DNA of 64,000 nt, taken from Hyphomicrobiales bacterium (lineage in GTDB: Bacteria > Pseudomonadota > Alphaproteobacteria > Rhizobiales > Rhizobiaceae). The notes under the pieces are model-generated. The model saw only the letters and a program-made list of their open reading frames with translations, did not search any database and was not told the origin of the DNA. The stretch covers positions 372,001 to 436,000 of the forward strand of contig UBNQ01000023.1 in assembly GCA_900466875.1 (NCBI GenBank), in the 5' to 3' direction. Every line of letters starts with the position of its first letter. Positions within the stretch are counted from its first letter, which is position 1. Below, piece after piece: positions 9,255 to 17,309 of the stretch. A program made the position numbers and the translations under genes.

Positions 9255-10673
9255 TCAGGCTGTCAGCAGATACAGTAGCGCCGGTCCCTTGTTGTTGACG
9301 ATCATTTCGGCACCGAACCATTCGAGGTGAAGCCCGTCCCGCGTCGTGTAGCCGGCCGTGGTGAAGCTCGTTCCGGCAGCGACCGCGTTGGGGCTGGGGA
9401 AGCCGCTATGAATGCGATTGACCTCATAGGTTCCCACTCCGCCCGTGGTGCCGGTGAGCTGGCGAACGATCCACAGGCTGGTCGCAGCCACCGTGGCGCT
9501 GATCGGCACGCCCACGCCAAGGGCGGGGCCGGATGCGACGGCCGAGACGGTCAGGGTCGTGCCGGACAGTCCGGCGGTAAACAGCGTCGGTGTATAGGAG
9601 GCATCGTTGGGATTGCGCGTAACCGGGTATTTTCCTTCGCGGGCCGGATCGAGACCGTCCGCCGCATCCCAGCAGTAATCCTCGCCGGCGATTCCCTTGC
9701 GGACAAGATTGTTGAACTCGGCAACGGGTTGGGTCGTGATCGCCTGGTTGGCCTTGGTCACATAGCCGTCGGTGCTGCTGGTTCGCGGATAAAGCGTTTC
9801 GCCGATCACCACGATCTCCGGTGACAATCCCTTGATCCATGTCGCGAACGTTGTGCGGCGGCCGGCAAGAACGACAGCCGTGTCGGCCGTGTCGTTGATG
9901 CCGTATTCGTTGATGGCGTGGGTCCAGTAACCGGCGGCGATCAACTGCCCCAGATAGGTGTGGTTGCCGGAATTCCAAACGGAAAGCAATGTGGCCGCCA
10001 TGCCATGGTTGGTGTAGCCATGGTTCCTGCCGAGAATGACGCATTCGATGCCGGCGTCGCCATTCCGGTCGTTGATATAGGTTCCGCCTGCAGTGCGGCT
10101 CGTGCCGAAAATGATCGGCGCAGGTTCGCGGTGCTCCGTGGCGATGACGATCGGAAGGTAAAGACTGCCGTTCGCAGCGCCGACAACTCCTCCATTGGTG
10201 TGATCTGCCAGTACGCCGGTGCTGATATCCATGAAATCGCCGGGCGCAACGCCGTAATCGGAATTGTTGCCGCCCGCCATCTGCGTCCAGTTGATCCCCG
10301 AAGGAATGTTGACGAGAGGCCTTAGCCAGAATTTCGCGCCGCGCGGCACCGTGACGTTGAATGTCAGCGCGAGATTGCCGGAAGGGAAGGCAACTGCCGC
10401 AGCGCCCGCCGCGATGCATTCGTTGGCAAGCGTGAACACGCCCGCTGGATATTCCAGTGAAACTTTCAGCGATCCGGCCCCCGTTGACGCCTCCGAAGCG
10501 TTGCTCATTCTCCAGTTGGGATAAACCACCCGGGGATTGGTGAGCCTTCGGCGCGCAACGTGGCCGGTAATCGCTCGAAGCCACGCAAGAGAGGCATTCC
10601 AGGTCAGGGGCGGGAAGCAGCGGGTCGCGGCCTGACGGTATGCCGGCGCGCGGATGGGGAGGAGTTCGCTCAT
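9255..10673 (-). CDS. SGNH-hydrolase-like protein
   Basis: The 472-residue protein has an SGNH/GDSL esterase pattern: FGTSRT with putative catalytic Ser192, GIND at 258-261 matching the GxND block, and DGLH with Asp446 and His449 as block V. About 190 residues precede the serine, which is long; this part is rich in beta-type sequence, and a further insert precedes the final block. No clear signal peptide is seen. The substrate is unknown; removal of acyl groups from surface polysaccharide would fit the position. It is the second gene of a two-gene unit, overlapping the upstream one by ATGA. Confidence 0.65.
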   Translation of the reverse strand: MSELLPIRAPAYRQAATRCFPPLTWNASLAWLRAITGHVARRRLTNPRVVYPNWRMSNASEASTGAGSLKVSLEYPAGVFTLANECIAAGAAAVAFPSGNLALTFNVTVPRGAKFWLRPLVNIPSGINWTQMAGGNNSDYGVAPGDFMDISTGVLADHTNGGVVGAANGSLYLPIVIATEHREPAPIIFGTSRTAGGTYINDRNGDAGIECVILGRNHGYTNHGMAATLLSVWNSGNHTYLGQLIAAGYWTHAINEYGINDTADTAVVLAGRRTTFATWIKGLSPEIVVIGETLYPRTSSTDGYVTKANQAITTQPVAEFNNLVRKGIAGEDYCWDAADGLDPAREGKYPVTRNPNDASYTPTLFTAGLSGTTLTVSAVASGPALGVGVPISATVAATSLWIVRQLTGTTGGVGTYEVNRIHSGFPSPNAVAAGTSFTTAGYTTRDGLHLEWFGAEMIVNNKGPALLYLLTA

Positions 10674-10846
10674 GCTGCGTTCCTTACGAGTTCGATGACG
10701 GGTTGATTGTTTTCGCGTGTGGCGGCGCCGCGCTCTGTGACGGCGCCCCAGCGATAGCCCGGCGGCGGCGGATAGGGCGGTGCGATGGCAGCCTTGTCCG
10801 TCAGGATTATCGCGGCACTGGTGGTGGAAAAGCCAAGGTCAAGCAT
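10670..10846 (-). CDS. Small proline-rich protein coupled to the SGNH gene
   Basis: This 58-residue reading frame overlaps the SGNH-hydrolase-like gene by ATGA, so the two are probably translated together. It contains a PPYPPPPGYRWG segment around residues 24-35. I do not recognise a family. ATG 10846 is chosen over GTG 10855, because GGGAG stands eight bases before it. The protein has no membrane helix. The coupling and good ribosome binding site support a real gene. Confidence 0.6.
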   Translation of the reverse strand: MLDLGFSTTSAAIILTDKAAIAPPYPPPPGYRWGAVTERGAATRENNQPVIELVRNAA

Positions 10847-11048
10847 CGAAGCCACTCCCTGCTTTTCTTCCTGGCATGTCCTGCTGGCCTGTTTCCCGGT
10901 TCATCCTGCCATCCCTTCTGATCCGCATCGTGTTGATGCTGGTTATGATCCTAGAAGGGGTGCGACCGACGGGGACGATTCGCGGTATGAAATTGAGAAA
11001 GCCGTTTGAAGGAAGCGGCCGAGCCATTGATTCTTAAGGGCTTTGGGA

Positions 11049-11096
11049 GCGCCTTTGTAAGGCGCATGATTCTGCGCCATCCCCGCCTTCAAGGCG
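11049..11096 (-). other. Cluster of overlapping hairpins in a gene-free stretch
   Basis: The 400 bases between the small proline-rich gene and the exported-protein gene hold no recognisable gene but several inverted repeats. GCGCCTT/AAGGCGC lies at 11049-11065, GGCGCA/TGCGCC at 11061-11078, and CGCCTT/AAGGCG at 11084-11096. The first two share bases and exclude each other. On the minus strand this would be a leader about 200 bases upstream of the two-gene unit. Confidence 0.45.
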
Positions 11097-11254
11097 ATCG
11101 GGGGTGTTTTCGCGATAGGCCTGATGCACCGGACGACAGGATCGCAAGTGCGTTGCCACACCCCATCATTTACTCAGTCGGAAGATGTGCGGGTAATCAT
11201 CGGGAGATCGGCGATGCGGACTTCATGCGTGATTCAGACCGCTTTCACCGACAA

Positions 11255-11563
11255 TCAATTGAGAAAGCTGCGATTTCCGCGGCGATCGATCGTCTCGAGT
11301 CGCTTTCCGTCCGTATAGACGGTTACGCATTCGTTCCTGCGCTGCTGCAGCACGCAGATTTCTCCATCGCTGATCTTGTAGCCGATCCGGCTGCCCACCC
11401 GGTACTGGTAGCCGTTCTTCCCGTCCTTCAGATCGGCGGTCTTCGTCAGCGTCTGCCGGATTTCCGTCGCCGTTGCGGGACGAAGCTTGGCTGCATCCTT
11501 TGCAGCGGCTGGCGAAACCACGAATGCAGCGGCAAGGAGAAGGGGGAGGCGGGCAATGCGCAT
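11255..11563 (-). CDS. Small exported protein of unknown function
   Basis: The 102-residue product begins with a clear signal peptide, MRIARLPLLLAAAFVVSPAAA, with likely cleavage after AAA, giving a mature periplasmic protein of about 80 residues. The mature part is basic and contains GYQYRVGSRIGYKISDGEICVLQQ and two cysteines. I do not recognise the family. ATG 11563 is selected because the signal peptide begins there; upstream codons would add an unlikely 15 residues. Confidence 0.65.
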   Translation of the reverse strand: MRIARLPLLLAAAFVVSPAAAKDAAKLRPATATEIRQTLTKTADLKDGKNGYQYRVGSRIGYKISDGEICVLQQRRNECVTVYTDGKRLETIDRRGNRSFLN

Positions 11564-11759
11564 CTGGTCGGCTCTCTCACGAATCTGATGTGGCTGCCGG
11601 CAAAACAATGTCCGCAGCCCGTTGCTTACGCCTGCATATCACAGGCCCGGAGCAACGGCAGCGTCGATTCTGCAACGAAAGACACAGATCCGTCGGATCA
11701 GGGCGCAAAACGCGCGATCAGCAATGCTGCAATTATTTGGTTCTAAAGAAGGGAAGGAA

Positions 11760-11835
11760 TGGTGGGCGATGAGAGACTCGAACTCCCGACATCCTCGGTG
11801 TAAACGAGGCGCTCTACCAACTGAGCTAATCGCCC
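11760..11835 (-). tRNA. tRNA-Val (anticodon TAC)
   Basis: The reverse strand folds as a full tRNA. The acceptor stem is GGGCGAT with ATCGCCC, the anticodon arm is CCTCG-TTTACAC-CGAGG with anticodon TAC, and the T arm contains GTTCGAGTC. The CCA end is encoded. It reads valine codons GUA and related. Confidence 0.95.
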
Positions 11836-11875
11836 TTCGCGAGGTCGGATCGTGTCCGCCGCGTCGGTGGCCGTG

Positions 11876-11903
11876 ATCTATGCGGATCGCGAAAAAACCG
11901 CAA
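11876..11903 (-). promoter_or_regulatory. Possible promoter of tRNA-Val
   Basis: On the minus strand TTGCGG and ATAGAT are separated by 16 bases, about 40 bases before the tRNA-Val 5' end. The match to the sigma-70-type consensus is fair. Confidence 0.4.
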
Positions 11904-12005
11904 GAGCCTTCATGGTGTTTTTTTGAATTTTTCGTCGCAAACCCATAAAAAAGTGTGCGGATTGGGAAAACATCGACGGCGTCATCCTTTTGTCTTGAAA
12001 CCTGC

Positions 12006-12034
12006 TTGACACCCGATCTCGAACCTCTTAGACA
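12006..12034 (+). promoter_or_regulatory. Probable promoter of the tRNA-Asp genes
   Basis: TTGACA at 12006-12011 and TAGACA at 12029-12034 are separated by exactly 17 bases, about 75 bases before the first tRNA-Asp. The -35 box is perfect and the -10 box is acceptable for alphaproteobacteria. Confidence 0.6.
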
Positions 12035-12107
12035 GCCGCCAACCGAGCGATTGAGGTCGCCCGGCCAAGAGGTTTCCCTCCTCGGAGGTGAGTTTCTTGA
12101 AGAATGT

Positions 12108-12184
12108 GCGGGTGTAGCTCAGTTGGTTAGAGTGCCGGCCTGTCACGCCGGAGGTCGCGGGTTCGAGCCCCGTCACTCGCGCCA
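12108..12184 (+). tRNA. tRNA-Asp (anticodon GTC), copy 1
   Basis: The 77-base sequence begins GCGGGTG, pairs with CACTCGC at its 3' end and ends in GCCA. The anticodon arm is CCGGC-CTGTCAC-GCCGG with anticodon GTC. A second copy follows 59 bases later. The two differ by a single T/C in the D loop. Confidence 0.96.
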
Positions 12185-12243
12185 TTCTTCTCTCACTGAT
12201 TAATCGGTTGACCCCGGTTGATCCGCCGTAAAAGGCAAAATGC

Positions 12244-12320
12244 GCGGGTGTAGCTCAGTCGGTTAGAGTGCCGGCCTGTCACGCCGGAGGTCGCGGGTTC
12301 GAGCCCCGTCACTCGCGCCA
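12244..12320 (+). tRNA. tRNA-Asp (anticodon GTC), copy 2
   Basis: This copy has the same structure as the first, with CAGTCGG instead of CAGTTGG in the D loop. It is probably cotranscribed from the promoter at 12006. Tandem tRNA-Asp genes suggest a local duplication. Confidence 0.96.
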
Positions 12321-12986
12321 TTCACTCTCTTATCCTCCATGTTGTATGTGTCGATGCCGTGTTCTCGGCGTCGTGTTGTCGTTTGTTGTTCCGTGTTTTG
12401 CGGTTCGCACTGCGCAGCTCTTGCCTGTTCGGGGCGTTTTTTATTCATCCCCACCGAGATAATCTGGCCCGCCGTTCGCAATCGCGTGATCGGCCGGATT
12501 TGTGTGGGCGTCTTTGTCTCGGTTTCGGCTATGCTTCCGGCGTGGGTTGATCTTCTCGTAATGCGCGAATGAGCGTTTGCGGTGGGAGCGTTTCGTCTGT
12601 GTTTTCGGGCGGCTATTGCAACCGTTGGGATTGTTTTGCCTGTTCTTTTGTTCTGCGAGGAATTGTCGCACAGCCTGTTTTCCGTCGATGGAATTGGCAA
12701 AGCGCAATTCCGCTGCAAACGTTGAGTTTTTCGCTCCTGTTAATAACTTTTTGCGAAGCTTTCGGTGCTTTCGTCTCGCTGTTTTTCAATCGTTTCAGGC
12801 TTTCCTGCGCCCTCTGCGACGTTTTGTCGTCTTCCACACCTCTATGCGTGTGAGGTGGCTTGTTAAAGCACTTGCGTGGGAAACGTTGCTACGATAGTCA
12901 CGGCTTGTTGCAATGCACGTTCGCTTGCCCGCGCATTGCCTAAAAATGCGTCGTTCGGCACTTCTTGCAGGCAGGGGTTGGATATC
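12321..12986 (+). other. Long gene-free stretch upstream of nuoA
   Basis: Some 665 bases separate the second tRNA-Asp from nuoA. Reading frames here are short, rich in Cys, Phe and Arg, and look accidental; the one on the minus strand is partly the complement of the tRNA. The stretch has many TTTG and CGTTT words and less GC than its neighbours. The promoter of the nuo operon is expected near 12850-12960, but I cannot place it with confidence. Confidence 0.5.
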
Positions 12987-13352
12987 ATGAGTGAACTTCT
13001 CGCGTCTTACATCCCGATCGCGATCTTTATCGGAATCTCCATGGTTATCGGCCTGGCGCTTTTGATAGCGCCCTTTGCCGTCGCCTATAAGGCTCCCGAT
13101 TCTGAGAAGCTGTCGGCATACGAGTGTGGCTTTAACGCATTCGATGACGCGCGCATGAAGTTCGATATTCGATTCTATCTCGTGTCGATTCTCTTCATCA
13201 TCTTCGACCTCGAAGTGGCGTTCCTCTTCCCCTGGGCTGTGTCCTTCGGGGAAATCGGCTGGTTCGGCTTCTGGTCGATGATGGTCTTCCTTGCTGTTCT
13301 GACGGTCGGCTTTATCTACGAATGGAAAAAAGGAGCTCTGGAATGGGAGTAG
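12987..13352 (+). CDS. nuoA: NADH-quinone oxidoreductase subunit A
   Basis: The 121-residue membrane subunit of complex I has three helices. The loop after the first contains [33 protein letters not shown], which is diagnostic for NuoA/ND3 and includes the switch cysteine in YECGF. ATG 12987 is preceded by AGGGG, and the protein begins [14 protein letters not shown]. The long upstream extension open in this frame has no family support. It is the first gene of the nuo operon and overlaps nuoB by ten bases. Confidence 0.96.
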   Translation: MSELLASYIPIAIFIGISMVIGLALLIAPFAVAYKAPDSEKLSAYECGFNAFDDARMKFDIRFYLVSILFIIFDLEVAFLFPWAVSFGEIGWFGFWSMMVFLAVLTVGFIYEWKKGALEWE

Positions 13353-13924
13353 TCGATAGCGGCAGCACCCTCGTTGCGCCCCAGCCGAAAGGCATCATTG
13401 ATCCCAATACCGGCAAGCCGATCGGTAGCGACGACGCATTTTTCGGCGAGATCAACAATGAGCTCGCCGACAAGGGCTTTCTGGTCACCTCGACGGACGA
13501 GCTGATCACCTGGGCCCGTACCGGCTCGCTGATGTGGATGACCTTCGGTCTTGCCTGTTGCGCGGTCGAAATGATGCAGCTTTCCATGCCGCGTTACGAC
13601 GTCGAGCGTTTCGGCTTCGCGCCGCGCGCTTCACCGCGCCAGTCCGACGTGATGATCGTTGCCGGCACGCTCACCAACAAGATGGCGCCTGCACTCCGCA
13701 AGGTCTATGACCAGATGCCGGAACCGCGTTACGTCATTTCTATGGGTTCCTGCGCCAATGGCGGCGGGTATTATCATTATTCCTATTCGGTAGTGCGCGG
13801 ATGTGACCGCGTCGTGCCGGTGGATATCTATGTGCCGGGCTGTCCTCCCACGGCGGAAGCACTGCTTTACGGCGTGCTCCTGCTGCAGAAGAAGATCCGC
13901 CGCACCGGCACGATCGAACGCTAG
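13343..13924 (+). CDS. nuoB: NADH-quinone oxidoreductase subunit B
   Basis: The 193-residue subunit carries cluster N2, the last iron-sulfur centre before quinone. The four ligands are visible: Cys72 and Cys73 in [10 protein letters not shown], Cys137 in [10 protein letters not shown], and Cys167 in VPGCPP. The start ATG 13343 has AGGAG seven bases upstream, inside the end of nuoA; ATG 13322 in the same frame lies before that site. The N-terminal 30 residues are variable and Gly/Pro-rich. Confidence 0.97.
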   Translation: MGVVDSGSTLVAPQPKGIIDPNTGKPIGSDDAFFGEINNELADKGFLVTSTDELITWARTGSLMWMTFGLACCAVEMMQLSMPRYDVERFGFAPRASPRQSDVMIVAGTLTNKMAPALRKVYDQMPEPRYVISMGSCANGGGYYHYSYSVVRGCDRVVPVDIYVPGCPPTAEALLYGVLLLQKKIRRTGTIER

Positions 13925-13941
13925 GGGCCTTGGAGGATATC

Positions 13942-14544
13942 ATGACCGAAGCCCTGAGCGAACTGTCCACCTATATCCGCGAGGCGCGCCCGTCGCTGGT
14001 CGAGGACGTCGTGCTGGCCTATGGCGAGCTGACGCTTGTCACGACCGGCGCCGGTATCGTCGAGCTGATGACCTTTCTTCGCGATGATGCCCGTTGCGGT
14101 TTCGTCAGCTTCATCGATGCCTGCGGTGTCGACTACCCGGCCCGCGTCAAGCGTTTCGATGTGGTCTATCACCTCCTGTCGCCGAAGCAGAACCTGCGCA
14201 TCCGGGTCAAGCTTGCGACAGCGGAGGAAGAACCTGTGCCGTCGATTACCCCGGTTTTCCCGGGTGCCGACTGGTTCGAACGTGAAGCCTGGGATATGTA
14301 CGGCATCCTGTTCACCGGCCATCCCGATCTTCGCCGCATCCTTACCGATTACGGCTTTGAAGGTCATCCGCTGCGCAAGGATTTTCCGACCACCGGTTTC
14401 GTCGAGGTCCGTTACGACGACAGCCTCAAGCGCGTCGTCTACGAGCCCGTCGAACTGCGCCAGGAATTCCGCAGCTTCGACTTCTTGAGTCCATGGGAGG
14501 GCCCCGAATACGTCCTTCCGGGCGATGAGAAGGCCAATACCTGA
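13942..14544 (+). CDS. nuoC: NADH-quinone oxidoreductase subunit C
   Basis: The 200-residue hydrophilic subunit of the connecting arm shows the 30-kDa family signature [39 protein letters not shown]. It is separate from NuoD, unlike the E. coli fusion. GGAGG at 13932-13936 fixes ATG 13942 as start. It sits 17 bases after nuoB. Confidence 0.97.
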   Translation: MTEALSELSTYIREARPSLVEDVVLAYGELTLVTTGAGIVELMTFLRDDARCGFVSFIDACGVDYPARVKRFDVVYHLLSPKQNLRIRVKLATAEEEPVPSITPVFPGADWFEREAWDMYGILFTGHPDLRRILTDYGFEGHPLRKDFPTTGFVEVRYDDSLKRVVYEPVELRQEFRSFDFLSPWEGPEYVLPGDEKANT

Positions 14545-14616
14545 GACTGGCGCATACGCGCGCCGGGCTGATACATTTTCTTTCGCTTGACGCCTTGCGG
14601 GCACGGAGCAAGCAGC

Positions 14617-15807
14617 ATGACAGAACACAACGTTCGTAACTTCAATATCAATTTCGGGCCGCAGCACCCTGCAGCGCACGGCGTTTTGCGTCTTGTGCTG
14701 GAGCTCGACGGCGAAATTGTGGAGCGCGTCGACCCGCATATCGGTCTTCTGCACCGCGGCACCGAAAAGCTCATCGAGACGAAGACCTATCTTCAGGCCG
14801 TCCCTTATTTCGACCGCCTCGATTATGTCGCGCCGATGAACCAGGAGCATGCCTTTGCTCTGGCCGTCGAAAAGATGCTCGGTCTGGAAATCCCGATCCG
14901 CGGCCAGCTCATCCGCGTCCTTTATTCGGAAATCGGTCGTATCCTGTCGCATCTTCTGAACGTCACGACCCAGGCCATGGACGTCGGCGCGCTGACGCCG
15001 CCGCTCTGGGGTTTCGAAGAGCGCGAGAAGCTGATGGTGTTTTACGAGCGTGCCTGTGGTGCGCGCATGCACGCAGCCTATTTCCGTCCCGGCGGCGTCC
15101 ATCAGGATCTGCCGCACGAACTGGTCGAGGATATCGGCGCATGGTGCGATCAGTTCCCGTCCAAGCTGGACGATATCGACGATCTTCTGACCGGCAACCG
15201 CATCTTCAAGCAGCGTAACGTCGATATCGGCGTCATCGATATCAACGATGCCTGGGCACGAGGCTTTTCCGGCGTGATGGTCCGTGGTTCTGGTGCCGCC
15301 TGGGACCTGCGCCGCGCGCAGCCATACGAATGTTATTCCGACCTCGAATTCGACATCCCGATCGGTAAGAACGGCGACTGTTACGATCGCTACCTCATCC
15401 GCATGATCGAGATGCGCGAGAGCTGCAAGATCATGAAGCAGTGCGTCAACCGCCTGCTGAGTGACGCAAAGACTGGCCCGTTCTCGGCCACTGACGGCAA
15501 GGTCGTGCCGCCGAAGCGCGGTGAGATGAAGCGCTCGATGGAAGCGCTGATCCACCACTTCAAGCTTTATACCGAAGGTTACCACGTGCCCGCCGGCGAA
15601 GTTTATGCCGCCGTCGAAGCGCCCAAGGGCGAATTCGGCGTCTTCCTCGTCGCCGATGGCACCAATAAGCCCTACCGCTGCAAGATCCGTGCTCCAGGCT
15701 ATGCCCATCTGCAGGCAATGGATTTCGCCTGTCGCGGCCATCAGCTGGCGGACGTCTCGGCGGTGCTGGGCTCGTTCGATATCGTGTTCGGTGAGGTAGA
15801 CCGCTGA
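14617..15807 (+). CDS. nuoD: NADH-quinone oxidoreductase subunit D
   Basis: The 396-residue subunit (49-kDa homologue) forms the quinone pocket with NuoB. It starts [33 protein letters not shown], containing the conserved HPAAHG, and continues with [14 protein letters not shown]. The C-terminus [12 protein letters not shown] is typical. ATG 14617 is selected because the family begins here; a GGAG stands about ten bases upstream. The stop overlaps a small reading frame by TGATG. Confidence 0.97.
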   Translation: MTEHNVRNFNINFGPQHPAAHGVLRLVLELDGEIVERVDPHIGLLHRGTEKLIETKTYLQAVPYFDRLDYVAPMNQEHAFALAVEKMLGLEIPIRGQLIRVLYSEIGRILSHLLNVTTQAMDVGALTPPLWGFEEREKLMVFYERACGARMHAAYFRPGGVHQDLPHELVEDIGAWCDQFPSKLDDIDDLLTGNRIFKQRNVDIGVIDINDAWARGFSGVMVRGSGAAWDLRRAQPYECYSDLEFDIPIGKNGDCYDRYLIRMIEMRESCKIMKQCVNRLLSDAKTGPFSATDGKVVPPKRGEMKRSMEALIHHFKLYTEGYHVPAGEVYAAVEAPKGEFGVFLVADGTNKPYRCKIRAPGYAHLQAMDFACRGHQLADVSAVLGSFDIVFGEVDR

Positions 15808-15890
15808 TGGCATCCGTCGTTGCGATCATCCTTGCCAATGCCTGCGAAACTGCTTTTGCGGTGGTCTCGCGGCGTGTCTCAATAAACTGA
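15807..15890 (+). CDS. Possible 27-residue leader-type reading frame after nuoD
   Basis: The ATG shares its A with the nuoD stop (TGATG), which would allow reinitiation. The frame encodes 27 residues with a short hydrophobic N-terminal half ([20 protein letters not shown]), and ends 16 bases before nuoE. No separate ribosome binding site is seen and no family is known to me. It may be a coupling device between nuoD and nuoE, or chance. Confidence 0.25.
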   Translation: MASVVAIILANACETAFAVVSRRVSIN

Positions 15891-15906
15891 TAAGGCGTGA
15901 GAAAGA

Positions 15907-17061
15907 ATGTCCGTTCGTCGACTAGCCGAAGAACAGTTCCAGCCCGCTAACTTCGCCTTCAACGAAGAGAACGCGGCCTGGGCCGAGGCAACGATCAGGA
16001 AATACCCGGAAGGCCGGCAGCAGTCGGCCGTCATCCCGCTGCTCATGCGAGCGCAGGAGCAGGAGGGCTGGGTCACCCGCGCCACGATCGAGCATGTCGC
16101 GGCCAAACTCGACATGGCCTATATCCGCGTCATGGAAGTGGCGACCTTCTACACCCAGTTCCAGCTGAAGCCGATCGGCACCCGCGCCCATATCCAGGTT
16201 TGCGGCACCACGCCCTGCATGCTGCGCGGCGCCGAAGAGCTGATCAAGGTCTGTCGCAACAAGATCCATCACGATCCGCTACAGCCGAATGCCGATGGCA
16301 CGCTTTCCTGGGAAGAGGTCGAGTGTCAGGGCGCTTGCGTCAACGCACCGATGGTCATCATCTTCAAGGACGCCTACGAAGACCTGACGCCCGAGCGCCT
16401 TGAAGAAATCATCGATGCGTTCGAGGCGGGCAAGGGAGCCGAGATCAAGACCGGCCCGCAGATCGATCGTCATCTGTCCGCACCGATCGGTGGCGCGGTC
16501 ACGTTGAATGACGAGATCAAGCCGGTCCGCACCAATCTCGAACCGCAGCCTGAACCGGTCGCCGATGCGGCGTCGGTGCCGCCAGCAGATGCCGCCCATC
16601 CGAAGGACACGGCGCCTGAGACCGATCCCAAGCTGAAGACGCCGGTTACAGCACCGAAGGCTGCCGAAGCAAACGCCAAGGCAACGGAAGACAAGCCGGC
16701 GGCGGAAGCTTCCAAGGCAGAAGCCGCGGTTGACGTCGCCAAGGCTGCGCCCGTTGTAAAATCCGAAAAGCCGTCGCTGGAAGACAAGAACCGCCCGAAA
16801 GGCATCGAGAAGCCGGAAACGGTTGACGACCTGAAGCTGATTTCCGGCGTCGGTCCGAAGATCGAGGGCACGCTCCACGAACTCGGCATCTACACCTTCG
16901 CGCAAGTTGCATCGTGGCAGAAGGCCGAGTGCGAATGGGTGGACGGTTACCTGAATTTCAAGGGCCGCATCGACCGCGACGACTGGATCAAGCAGGCAGA
17001 GGCGCTCGCCAAGGGTGGCGAAGCCGAATACATTAAAATCTTCGGCAAGAAACCGCGCTGA
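15907..17061 (+). CDS. nuoE: NADH-quinone oxidoreductase subunit E with long C-terminal extension
   Basis: Residues 1-190 are the thioredoxin-like 24-kDa subunit with its 2Fe-2S ligands Cys99, Cys104, Cys140 and Cys144. The usual length is about 170 residues; here it is 384. Residues 205-300 are an Ala/Lys/Pro/Glu-rich linker. Residues 306-384 form a small folded domain beginning with VDDLKLISGVGPKIEGTL, a helix-hairpin-helix-like pattern as in nucleic-acid-binding proteins. The extra domain's role is unknown. AAGAAA precedes the ATG weakly. Confidence 0.95.
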   Translation: MSVRRLAEEQFQPANFAFNEENAAWAEATIRKYPEGRQQSAVIPLLMRAQEQEGWVTRATIEHVAAKLDMAYIRVMEVATFYTQFQLKPIGTRAHIQVCGTTPCMLRGAEELIKVCRNKIHHDPLQPNADGTLSWEEVECQGACVNAPMVIIFKDAYEDLTPERLEEIIDAFEAGKGAEIKTGPQIDRHLSAPIGGAVTLNDEIKPVRTNLEPQPEPVADAASVPPADAAHPKDTAPETDPKLKTPVTAPKAAEANAKATEDKPAAEASKAEAAVDVAKAAPVVKSEKPSLEDKNRPKGIEKPETVDDLKLISGVGPKIEGTLHELGIYTFAQVASWQKAECEWVDGYLNFKGRIDRDDWIKQAEALAKGGEAEYIKIFGKKPR

Positions 17062-17072
17062 GGGAAGAGCAG

Positions 17073-17306
17073 ATGGCGGAAGTCACCAACGATCTGATCT
17101 ACGAAGTCTTGAAATCGATGCAGGGACGTTTGTCCAACATTGAGTACAAGCTCGTGGACGTTGATAACCGCCTGAACTCGCTTTCGACGCAGATGAACGC
17201 AGTGCATTTGGACGTTTCGAATATATATCAAACTCTTGGACGGTTGGACGCGCGCATCACGCGCATCGAAAAGCGCCTCGACATCATCGAAGAACCGGCG
17301 GAATAG
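17073..17306 (+). CDS. Small coiled-coil protein between nuoE and nuoF
   Basis: The 77-residue product has regular heptads over most of its length (LSNIEYKL, VDNRLNSL, LDARITRIEKRLDII), so it should form a coiled coil. It has a good ribosome binding site (AGGGAAG) and lies 11 bases after nuoE and 3 bases before nuoF, so it is surely part of the operon. No signal or membrane segment is seen. I know of no proven function; an assembly or accessory role for complex I is inferred from position. Confidence 0.75.
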   Translation: MAEVTNDLIYEVLKSMQGRLSNIEYKLVDVDNRLNSLSTQMNAVHLDVSNIYQTLGRLDARITRIEKRLDIIEEPAE

Positions 17307-17309
17307 CCC

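Noticed and set aside
11622..11876. An 84-codon plus-strand frame with MRDSNSRHPRCKRGALPTELIAL
   Set aside because: It is the complement of the tRNA-Val gene.
11982..12185. A 67-codon minus-strand frame with GLEPATSGVTGRHSNQLSY
   Set aside because: It is the complement of tRNA-Asp copy 1, another familiar artefact.
12263..12718. A 151-codon minus-strand frame ending GARTRDLRRDRPAL
   Set aside because: Its end is the complement of tRNA-Asp, a well-known source of false gene calls; the rest is of low quality.
13921..15813. A 630-codon minus-strand frame across nuoC and nuoD
   Set aside because: It is an antisense shadow of two genes with full family signatures; its protein has no recognisable motif.
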